A program made the position numbers and the translations under genes. From Winogradskyella sp. (lineage in GTDB: Bacteria > Bacteroidota > Bacteroidia > Flavobacteriales > Flavobacteriaceae), in contig NZ_JANQOM010000061.1 of assembly GCF_028289625.1 (NCBI RefSeq), positions 1-64,000 on the forward strand: a stretch of 64,000 nt of DNA, in the 5' to 3' direction. Position 1 is the stretch's first letter; every line of letters begins with the position of its first letter. Positions 51,116-58,633 of the stretch are shown here, piece by piece. The notes beneath the pieces are model-generated. The model was given only the letters and a program-made list of their open reading frames with translations. It was not told the DNA's origin and did not search any database.

Positions 51116-51144
51116 AACGCTCAACCTTTGGTTGGGCGTTTTTT
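51116..51144 (+). terminator. terminator of the cold-shock gene, inside the convergent gene's 3' end
   Basis: AACGCTCAACC at 51116-51126 pairs with GGTTGGGCGTT at 51130-51140, loop TTT, then T to 51144. It covers the last codons of the minus-strand PrcB-like gene. Confidence 0.88.
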
Positions 51145-51597
51145 ATTTAAAGACAATTGCAAGTTATTTTTTATAATCTTTACGATATAATAAGGCTGCG
51201 TCATAACGGAAGTTGCCATTCCTTCAGGGGATTTGTGCATGACTTCTACTAAAATACGATCTGTATTATTTTCAATATTTAATTCTATGCTATAACCTCC
51301 TGAGATCTTTACCTCATCAAAAACAGCAACGATTCTAAATTTTGAAAAATCTATTTTAGTCTCCAAAAAACTTTCAGACACGCTATTTACCGAATTTATC
51401 TTCTCTAATAATTTGTCCCAGTCTTTTTCATTAGAAATCACTGTGCTTTGCTTTTCTAATCCTTCGTCACCTGAACCGTAAAGGTTACCTTTAGCAATCA
51501 AAACCACATTTTCAACACCACTTGTTTTAGAGTTATTGGCTTTTGTCTTACAATTTAAAGGAAGTAAAAGTATTAGTACGACAATGATTTTATTCAT
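51121..51597 (-). CDS. PrcB-domain-like lipoprotein
   Basis: The 158-residue product has a lipoprotein signal (VLILLLPLNC, Cys16). The C-terminal domain has KFRIVAVFDEVKISGGYSIE, the GGYxI motif of the PrcB_C domain. In spirochaetes this domain occurs in a subunit of a protease complex. No protease gene is adjacent, so the function is open. It is 13 nt after tadA on the same strand. Confidence 0.65.
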   Translation of the reverse strand: MNKIIVVLILLLPLNCKTKANNSKTSGVENVVLIAKGNLYGSGDEGLEKQSTVISNEKDWDKLLEKINSVNSVSESFLETKIDFSKFRIVAVFDEVKISGGYSIELNIENNTDRILVEVMHKSPEGMATSVMTQPYYIVKIIKNNLQLSLNKKRPTKG

Positions 51598-51610
51598 GTT
51601 AAATAGTCTC

Positions 51611-52060
51611 TTAGTTCAAATTACGCTTTTCAATAAAAAAACGCTTCATAAGTTCTGATGCTTCATCAGCCAAAATACCACTGACCACTTTAGTTTTAGG
51701 ATGTAGTTGAGTTCCCATGGCTCTAAATCCGCGCTTTTCATCAGAAGCCGCATATACAATTTTAGCAATCTGGCTCCAGTACAAAGCACCAGCACACATT
51801 TGACAAGGCTCTAATGTAACATAAAGTGTACATTTGGTTAAATACTTTCCTCCTAAAAAATTAGCTGCAGACGTAATAGCTTGCATTTCTGCATGTGCAG
51901 TGACATCATTTAACTGCTCAGTGAGATTATGAGCTCTAGCAATAATCCGATCTTCAACCACAATGACTGCACCTACTGGGATTTCTCCTTTTTCAAAGGC
52001 TACCTCAGCCTCCTGAAGTGCTTTTCGCATAAAATAGGTGTCATCATATGGCTTAATCAT
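51611..52060 (-). CDS. tadA: tRNA-specific adenosine deaminase / nucleoside deaminase
   Basis: This zinc cytidine-deaminase-fold enzyme likely converts A34 to inosine in tRNA-Arg(ACG). The 149-residue product has the zinc and proton-relay motif TAHAEMQAI (His-Ala-Glu near residues 60-62) and PCQMCAGALYW (Cys pair near 90 and 93). Guanine deaminase-type relatives share the fold, but length and flanking sequence favour TadA. Confidence 0.88.
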   Translation of the reverse strand: MIKPYDDTYFMRKALQEAEVAFEKGEIPVGAVIVVEDRIIARAHNLTEQLNDVTAHAEMQAITSAANFLGGKYLTKCTLYVTLEPCQMCAGALYWSQIAKIVYAASDEKRGFRAMGTQLHPKTKVVSGILADEASELMKRFFIEKRNLN

Positions 52061-52110
52061 AGTGGTAAAAATACGATTCTATTTGAACTAATAATATAAT
52101 TTCTATATGG

Positions 52111-52118
52111 TACATTTG
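52111..52118 (+). promoter_or_regulatory. -7 promoter element of dxs
   Basis: TACATTTG matches TAnnTTTG and ends only 7 nt before the TTG start, predicting a leader of about 3 nt. Confidence 0.55.
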
Positions 52119-52125
52119 TAGTACT

Positions 52126-53895
52126 TTGAAAAAGTTGTTAGAACATATTAATCTGCCTAAAGATTTACGTCAACTTAAGTCATCTGACTTACCTCACCTT
52201 GCCAAAGAGTTACGTGAGTTTATCATCAATATTGTGGCGACCAAAGAAGGCCATTTAGGGGCAAGTTTGGGAGTTGTAGAATTAACCATTGCCTTACATT
52301 ATGTGTTTAATACTCCTGAAGATTTGTTAATTTGGGATGTTGGGCATCAAGCCTATGGTCATAAAATTTTAACTGGTAGAAAAAACATATTTGATACCAA
52401 TAGGCAACTCAATGGTATAAGTGGATTTCCTAAGCGAAGTGAAAGTACGTATGATACTTTTGGTGTAGGGCATTCTTCCACTTCAATTTCCGCCACTTTA
52501 GGGATGGCAATTGCATCACAGCTTAAAGGAGAAGACATACATCATATTGCAGTTATTGGTGATGCTTCTATTGCTAGCGGCATGGCTTTTGAAGGACTCA
52601 ATCATGCTGGAGTTACTGATGCTAATCTGTTGGTTATCCTTAACGATAACGCTATAGGTATCGACCCTAGCGTTGGAGCCCTAAAACAATACCTCACCAA
52701 TGTAAAAAAGGGCACTCAAAAGCAAGATAATGTTTTTGAAGCTCTAAACTTTGACTACTCTGGTCCGATTGATGGTCATGATTTACCGCTTTTAATTTCA
52801 GAATTAGAACGACTTAAAACAATTAGAGGACCTAAATTCTTACATGTCATTACCACCAAAGGTAAAGGCTTAAAACAAGCTGAAAAAGACCAAGTAAAAT
52901 ACCATGCACCCGGCAAATTCGATGCTAGCACTGGAGAACTAATTGCTAAATCCGGCTCTAGCCAGCCACCAAAGTATCAGGATGTCTTTGGTGAAACGAT
53001 TGTTGAACTCGCTTTAGAAAATGAAAAAATCATTGGTATTACTCCTGCTATGCCAACAGGAAGCTCCTTAAAATATATGATGGGAAAAATTCCAGATCGC
53101 GCCTTCGATGTTGGTATTGCAGAACAGCATGCTGTAACCCTAGCTGCTGGTATGGCTAGCCAAGGACTCATTCCGTTTTGTAATATTTATTCTACCTTTT
53201 TACAACGTGCTTACGATCAATTGATTCATGACGTTGCTTTGCAAAACCTCCCTGTTATTTTTTGTCTAGACAGGGCTGGATTAGTAGGTGAAGATGGTGC
53301 AACACATCATGGTGTTTTTGACTTGGCCTATTTAAATTGTGTTCCTAATCTCGTCATTTTTGCTCCAAGAGATGCCATCGCTTTACGAAACATCATGTAT
53401 ACGGTTCAATTAGGCATTGATTTTCCTATTGCTATTCGTTATCCAAGAGGTAGAGGGCACCTTCTAAATTGGGAAAAACCTTTCAAAATTATTAAAATTG
53501 GTAGAGGTGTAACTCTAAAAAAGGGAAAGCAAGTTGCAGTTCTATCTGTAGGAACCATGGCAAAAACCGTAGAAGATGCTATAGCAGATTTAGACGTATC
53601 GCATTACGATATGCAATTTATAAAACCACTTGATGAAGACTTATTGCATAAAATCTTTAGAGAACACAAAACAATATTAACCATTGAGGATGGTACTGTT
53701 GTAGGAGGTTTTGGAAGTTCTATTTTAGCGTTTGCCAATAAAAATAACTATAAGCAACCCATTGAGGTATTAGGTATACCAGATAAATTTATTGAACATG
53801 GCTCAGTTAGTCAACTGCATCAACTTTTACAATTAGATTCAAAATCCATAAAAAAGAAAGTTGAAGATTTACTCTTCGTTCTCAAGAATAGCTAA
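52126..53895 (+). CDS. dxs: 1-deoxy-D-xylulose-5-phosphate synthase
   Basis: This ThDP enzyme makes DXP from pyruvate and glyceraldehyde 3-phosphate, the first step of the MEP isoprenoid pathway. The 589-residue product has HLGASLGVVELTIALHYVF, the ThDP motif GDASIASGMAFEGLNHAG with LLVILNDN, and the transketolase domains with GIAEQHAVTLAAGMA. The start is TTG 52126 (MKKLLEHINLPKDLRQ), since no ATG lies near the conserved N-terminus. Position relative to the -7 element implies an almost leaderless mRNA. Confidence 0.94.
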   Translation: MKKLLEHINLPKDLRQLKSSDLPHLAKELREFIINIVATKEGHLGASLGVVELTIALHYVFNTPEDLLIWDVGHQAYGHKILTGRKNIFDTNRQLNGISGFPKRSESTYDTFGVGHSSTSISATLGMAIASQLKGEDIHHIAVIGDASIASGMAFEGLNHAGVTDANLLVILNDNAIGIDPSVGALKQYLTNVKKGTQKQDNVFEALNFDYSGPIDGHDLPLLISELERLKTIRGPKFLHVITTKGKGLKQAEKDQVKYHAPGKFDASTGELIAKSGSSQPPKYQDVFGETIVELALENEKIIGITPAMPTGSSLKYMMGKIPDRAFDVGIAEQHAVTLAAGMASQGLIPFCNIYSTFLQRAYDQLIHDVALQNLPVIFCLDRAGLVGEDGATHHGVFDLAYLNCVPNLVIFAPRDAIALRNIMYTVQLGIDFPIAIRYPRGRGHLLNWEKPFKIIKIGRGVTLKKGKQVAVLSVGTMAKTVEDAIADLDVSHYDMQFIKPLDEDLLHKIFREHKTILTIEDGTVVGGFGSSILAFANKNNYKQPIEVLGIPDKFIEHGSVSQLHQLLQLDSKSIKKKVEDLLFVLKNS

Positions 53896-54039
53896 ATCTG
53901 TTTGATTTTCAATCTGCTCTACATCTGAAGTATCTTGAATAACCATTTCATCTTTCTGATAAGAGATATCATCGAGCATTAATAGACAAGCGAGGACTAC
54001 CATAAAAATGACCAAGCCTCCGGCAATATTATTTCTCAT
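53869..54039 (-). CDS. 56-residue membrane-anchored protein antisense to the dxs 3' end
   Basis: The small ORF encodes MRNNIAGGLVIFMVVLACLL, one membrane helix near the N-terminus, followed by an acidic tail (QDTSDVEQIENQTDLAILE). It overlaps the end of dxs by 27 bp on the opposite strand. A full -7 match (TAATTTTG on the minus strand, 54097-54104) lies upstream, which supports expression. No family is recognised. Confidence 0.5.
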   Translation of the reverse strand: MRNNIAGGLVIFMVVLACLLMLDDISYQKDEMVIQDTSDVEQIENQTDLAILENEE

Positions 54040-54096
54040 AAGTAGGTTTTTTGGGGTTGATTATGAGATAAATAAAATAAATAAATCGGTTAAAAA

Positions 54097-54104
54097 CAAA
54101 ATTA
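54097..54104 (-). promoter_or_regulatory. -7 element upstream of the 56-residue ORF
   Basis: On the minus strand TAATTTTG matches TAnnTTTG. It lies between the dgt stop (54120) and the small ORF. Confidence 0.45.
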
Positions 54105-54119
54105 ATCGATGAAGTGCAT

Positions 54120-55460
54120 CTATAAAATTTGACCTTTGAGCTTTTGGTGTAACAACAAAGCATTTGTGTCTGATAATTTTGAGATATAGAAACATATCGC
54201 CATAAGATTGTCATACAAAGACATGTTATTTAGATTCACAGTTTCTGGAAGAAGGTTTAACAACAATCTATCATAGTGAGTTAAATTATCAATATAATAG
54301 TTGTAAGCTAAATCCCCATGTACGTTTAGTAATTGATTTAAAATCTCGTACCCAGCAATTTCTTTGTTAATGACTTCTTTTGAGCGATAGACATTTTTTA
54401 CGCTCAAATCAATGATATCCTTTATTTGTGCCTTGTATTGGCTTACATCCAAAAGGGCTGTTTCAAAATCCCCATTTAAAATAGAGGTTTCGTTAGCCAT
54501 AAAGATTGAAGCAGCTTCGTCTATTAAAGTATTTATAGCTAAAGCCCTTAGATAGCTCACGCGGTCTTGGGTAGTTTTTAAGGCGTTATAGTTTGATGTA
54601 ATAATTCTGCCCTTCACTAGTTTTATTAAATATTCTAGCGCATAGTCTTCTTCAATAAGCCCTAGGTTAATACCGTCTTCAAAATCGATAATAGTGTAAC
54701 AAATATCATCTGCTGCTTCAACTAAATAAGCTAATGGATGTCTATTATAACTTAGATGGTCATTACTTCTTTTTATCAATCCTAACTCGTTAGCTACATC
54801 CTGAAACATAGCTTTCTCACTCTGGAAAAAACCGTATTTCTTATCTACGATATGACTTGTTGGTTGCTTAGGAAGTGATTCTTTAGGATATTTCATAAAA
54901 GCACCTAATGTAGCGTAACTTAGACGTAATCCTCCTGCTCTTCCTGGCCTACTTTCCGTCAGGATTTTAAAGCCATTGGCATTCCCTTCAAAATCACATA
55001 AATCCTGGTATTCTTCATCAGTCAGCCCTTTTTTAAACCGAGAGCCTTTTCCATTTTTAAAATAAGCTCCAATCGCTTTTTCTCCAGAATGACCAAAAGG
55101 AGGATTTCCTATATCATGAGCCAATGCAGCCGCAGCAACTATGGCACCAAAGTCGTTAATCTTGTAACCATGCACGCTCAATAGATGTGGATGCTTTTCT
55201 AAAAGTAACTTCCCCACTTGTCTCCCTAAAGACCTGCCAACGACACTTACTTCTAAGCTGTGTGTTAGTCTTGTGTGCACAAAATCAGTTTTTGATAGCG
55301 GAACGACTTGCGTTTTATCCTGCAGACTTCTAAACTCCGAAGAAAATATAATCCTATCATAATCAACCTCAAAACCAACACGAGTTTCATCCTGTTCCTT
55401 TCTAAGCCTCTTATTCGTATCCCCTAAACGCTTTAAGGATAATAGTTGTTCCCAATTCAT
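54120..55460 (-). CDS. dgt: dGTP triphosphohydrolase (HD superfamily)
   Basis: The enzyme cleaves dGTP to deoxyguanosine and triphosphate, controlling dNTP pools. The 446-residue product has the HD metal ligands: THSLEVSVVGRSLG (first His), ALAHDIGNPPFGHSGE (His-Asp), and VEAADDICYTIIDFEDGI (second Asp). The N-terminal RDKTQVVPL-like block reads LQDKTQVVPLSKTDFVHTRL. The start ATG 55460 gives MNWEQLLSLKRLGD, normal for the family. Confidence 0.92.
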   Translation of the reverse strand: MNWEQLLSLKRLGDTNKRLRKEQDETRVGFEVDYDRIIFSSEFRSLQDKTQVVPLSKTDFVHTRLTHSLEVSVVGRSLGRQVGKLLLEKHPHLLSVHGYKINDFGAIVAAAALAHDIGNPPFGHSGEKAIGAYFKNGKGSRFKKGLTDEEYQDLCDFEGNANGFKILTESRPGRAGGLRLSYATLGAFMKYPKESLPKQPTSHIVDKKYGFFQSEKAMFQDVANELGLIKRSNDHLSYNRHPLAYLVEAADDICYTIIDFEDGINLGLIEEDYALEYLIKLVKGRIITSNYNALKTTQDRVSYLRALAINTLIDEAASIFMANETSILNGDFETALLDVSQYKAQIKDIIDLSVKNVYRSKEVINKEIAGYEILNQLLNVHGDLAYNYYIDNLTHYDRLLLNLLPETVNLNNMSLYDNLMAICFYISKLSDTNALLLHQKLKGQIL

Positions 55461-55576
55461 AGAGTAACTTTTAGTAGGTGCAAGATAGATAAAATGCTAC
55501 AGAGTTGATTACAAAACACATAGTTAGAAATTAGATTTTTAATGTTACCAAATTGTTTCCTTAACATCAATCTGCT

Positions 55577-55638
55577 TAATATTTTCCTAACGGTAAACTA
55601 ACCTTTTCATTACAAATCTTTAATTTTCGTATAACCTA
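55577..55638 (+). promoter_or_regulatory. array of six 7-bp units at 11-bp period (Pho-box-like) upstream of the TonB receptor
   Basis: Units start at 55577 TAATATT, 55588 TAACGGT, 55599 TAACCTT, 55610 TTACAAA, 55621 TAATTTT and 55632 TAACCTA, each separated by 4 bp. The 7+4 geometry is that of PhoB boxes. The unit consensus TAACnTT matches the perfect TAACATT pairs upstream of the PiT gene. The array ends 49 nt before the receptor ATG. Confidence 0.5.
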
Positions 55639-55687
55639 TAACAACGGTAATCAAAGTTTCTTTGCATCATTAATAGATTCATATATA

Positions 55688-58597
55688 ATGAAACATTTTT
55701 TAACCGTATTGACTACATTTTTTGTAGTTATTTGTTTCGCTCAAAACACGGGATCTGTTGCAGGGAAGGTAACAGATAAGGATTTCAATAACGAGCCATT
55801 ACCTTTTGTAAATATTTTAATCAAAGGCACTACCAATGGTACATCCTCTGACATTGATGGTCTCTATGTAATTGATGATTTGGAACCTGGTTCGTATACC
55901 GTTGTATTTAGTTACGTGGGATATGAAACTCAAGAAATTCCAGTTACTGTAGAGTCAGGTAAAGTCACTAATATCAATGTTCCTATGAGTGCTAGTGCAG
56001 CCAGTCTTGACGAAGTGGTTATTACAACCACAACAAGAAAAGAAAGTGTTGCCGCCCTACTCCTTGACCAGAAAAAAGCGATTGAGATAAAAGAAAGTAT
56101 TGGAGCTGTAGAATTAGAAAGACTAGGGGTTGGCGATGCCTCTGCAGCAACAGCTAAAATTTCAGGTGTATCTAAATCAGAGGGTTCAGGTCAGATTTAC
56201 GTTAGAGGTTTGGGGGATAGATACCTAACTACAACAGTAAATGGACTTCCTATACCTTCAGACAACATCGACAAAAAGAATATAAATCTCGAGCTTTTTC
56301 CTACAAGATTTATTAGTAGTGTATCTATTAGTAAAACGTTTTCACCATACAACTCCACCGATCAAGCGTCTGGTAATATAAATATTACTTCAAAAAACAT
56401 TACGTCTCGCAAAGACTTTGGTATAAGTCTGTCAAATGGTCTTAATACGAATGCTGTTTTTGTAACGGATAATTTTGTAACAACAGCTTTAAATGATGAT
56501 TTGAGCTTTGGCATATTTTCCAGACCTTACGATAATAGTAATTTAGCCAATGCTTTGACAGAGCAAAGCTGGAATACTATCGGTATAAATAATCCCATTA
56601 ACTATTCATTTAGCTTTAATGCTGGAGGTTTTTTAGATGAAGAAGGAAAGTTTAGACTTTCTTTTTCTGGTGGGCAAAGCGTGGATAACGAATACCGTGA
56701 AGGTGTATTCAGATTTTTCGATAGAGGAATTACCGAAAGTCTTGTAGATGAAGACGACCCAAATGGCCCCAGAGGAGCAAGAGACTTTGTGCCTGATGGT
56801 GACAACAGATATTGGCAAAGAACAGTCAACACCAATGGGCTTCTTGTTGGTCAATACAAAATAAACCAAAATAACCAACTTAAGTTCAATGCATTTGCCA
56901 TAAATAAGGTACGAGAAGAAGTCTATGAAGGTGGGCGAAGTGGCGATGCTATCTTTTTTGACGAATTGACGCCAAACCGTATAGCTGGTAATCAGTTTGT
57001 GAGGGACCAAAACATTAAGAACACATTTTTATCTACCATACAATTAATCGGTGATCATAATTTGAGTGCCAAAAATAAATTAGACTGGGCTATAGGCTAC
57101 AATCGCTTGGCAGCAGATGAACCCAACCGTATTAGAAATGAATTGAATTTTAGAAACGTTGATGGCGTACCTCAAGATGAAAGACCTATAGAATTTGGAA
57201 ATACAGGTGGGTTTCAACAACGAAAAAGTTCTCAGGAAATATTGGACAATGAATATAATGGTAGAATAAAAGATGTCATCAGCTTAAAAATGGATGAAGA
57301 TGAGAATGATATTTATAAGCTAAGTTTTGGCGGGGACGGAAGATATAAACAAAGAGATTTTGAATCACTTTTTGAAGGCTTTGAAGAAGGCGGTCCTATT
57401 GGATCATATAACCCAGCATCAATAGATAATTTAAGTGCGGATTTCACTCAGGAGAATGTAGATAATGGGAATTTGATATCACCACCTCCAGTTAATGATA
57501 TGTATGATGCAGAATTAACCTCCTATGCAGGATTTGTTGATTTTGTAGGTGTTTTCGGTAAGTTGACTGCAGAGGTAGGCTTAAGGTACCAGAGCGATAG
57601 GATTTTTGTTGATTATTTTGTCAACAATGCTCCTGGAGGTCCTGATGGAGAAGCCGAGTTATCATATAATAATTTATACCCCTCATTTAATTTAAAATAC
57701 GATCTCAATGATAGAATGGCATTGAGGCTTTCTGGTAGTTTAAGTCAAACACTTCCCGAGTTTAAAGAGATTGCCCCTTTTGAATATGTATCGCCAGAAG
57801 GTTTAATTGAAGCGGGTAATAGACTTGTTGAACGTTCTACCAATGCTAACATAGACTTGAAATATGAGTTCTTTCCGTCTAATGACGAGCTAATATCAGT
57901 AACCGCTTATTATAAAAACATTGATGACGCTATAAACAGATCTCTACGGACAGGTGGTGGTGATGTATTTTCTTATTACAATACTGGTGACGCTCGCATA
58001 TTTGGTGCAGAATTGGAAGGGAGAGTTTATTTAATAAAAAAAGGAGATTCTCTACCAAATCTTAAACTTTCCGGAAATGTATCGTACATCAATCACAGAC
58101 AGACTTTAAAAGATAGGTCTGAAGGCATAAATGAAAATGGAGCACAAAGAACCTTTCAATATGGAGGTAATGATGAAATAGGATTGGAAGGCGCATCAGA
58201 CTGGACTACAAATTTAGCATTGACCCTGAATACAGGTAATGAATTTCCCTTTGAATTCACACTAGCCGGTAATTATGCGTCGGATCGTATTTACGCCATT
58301 GGTTCTCCAATCTTTCAGGGAGAAGATCCAAATAATCCAGGGAACAATCTGGAAGACTTCAATTTTAATGGAGAAATTGTCGAAAAGGGGTTTGTGGTAC
58401 TAGATTTTATCGTAAACAAAGACATTAATGAGCATATAAGTTTAGGTCTCACGGGAAGAAACCTATTGAATCCGGAAATCGAACGATTTCAAAATGTAGC
58501 ATCTGATTTTGGCAACTCTTCTGCGACGCAAGAGGAAACTGTGCTAGCATATAAAAGAGGAGTAAATTTTAGCTTGAATATATCCTATAAATTTTAA
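55688..58597 (+). CDS. TonB-dependent receptor with carboxypeptidase-regulatory domain
   Basis: The 969-residue product has a signal peptide ending VICFAQ and a CarboxypepD_reg domain (about 22-105, with DGLYVIDDLEPGSYTVVFSY). A plug follows (about 130-235, IYVRGLGDRYLTTTVNGLP), then a long barrel ending NLLNPEIERF and LNISYKF. No SusD partner follows. A surface lipoprotein gene does. Substrate is inferred to be phosphate-related because of Pho-box-like repeats upstream and the PiT gene downstream. Confidence 0.88.
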   Translation: MKHFLTVLTTFFVVICFAQNTGSVAGKVTDKDFNNEPLPFVNILIKGTTNGTSSDIDGLYVIDDLEPGSYTVVFSYVGYETQEIPVTVESGKVTNINVPMSASAASLDEVVITTTTRKESVAALLLDQKKAIEIKESIGAVELERLGVGDASAATAKISGVSKSEGSGQIYVRGLGDRYLTTTVNGLPIPSDNIDKKNINLELFPTRFISSVSISKTFSPYNSTDQASGNINITSKNITSRKDFGISLSNGLNTNAVFVTDNFVTTALNDDLSFGIFSRPYDNSNLANALTEQSWNTIGINNPINYSFSFNAGGFLDEEGKFRLSFSGGQSVDNEYREGVFRFFDRGITESLVDEDDPNGPRGARDFVPDGDNRYWQRTVNTNGLLVGQYKINQNNQLKFNAFAINKVREEVYEGGRSGDAIFFDELTPNRIAGNQFVRDQNIKNTFLSTIQLIGDHNLSAKNKLDWAIGYNRLAADEPNRIRNELNFRNVDGVPQDERPIEFGNTGGFQQRKSSQEILDNEYNGRIKDVISLKMDEDENDIYKLSFGGDGRYKQRDFESLFEGFEEGGPIGSYNPASIDNLSADFTQENVDNGNLISPPPVNDMYDAELTSYAGFVDFVGVFGKLTAEVGLRYQSDRIFVDYFVNNAPGGPDGEAELSYNNLYPSFNLKYDLNDRMALRLSGSLSQTLPEFKEIAPFEYVSPEGLIEAGNRLVERSTNANIDLKYEFFPSNDELISVTAYYKNIDDAINRSLRTGGGDVFSYYNTGDARIFGAELEGRVYLIKKGDSLPNLKLSGNVSYINHRQTLKDRSEGINENGAQRTFQYGGNDEIGLEGASDWTTNLALTLNTGNEFPFEFTLAGNYASDRIYAIGSPIFQGEDPNNPGNNLEDFNFNGEIVEKGFVVLDFIVNKDINEHISLGLTGRNLLNPEIERFQNVASDFGNSSATQEETVLAYKRGVNFSLNISYKF

Positions 58598-58633
58598 ACA
58601 ATGTTGAACATATTTTATAAATTTTATACAATG
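58586..58633 (+). repeat. 30-bp tandem microduplication spanning receptor stop and lipoprotein start
   Basis: TATAAATTTTAAACAATG (58586-58603) recurs as TATAAATTTTATACAATG (58616-58633), 17 of 18 identical, period 30 bp. It creates two in-frame ATGs. Only the second precedes the lipoprotein signal. Confidence 0.75.

Noticed and set aside
56602..57010. Overlapping minus-strand ORFs inside the TonB receptor gene
   Set aside because: These are shadows of the receptor frame, with no signal or motif.
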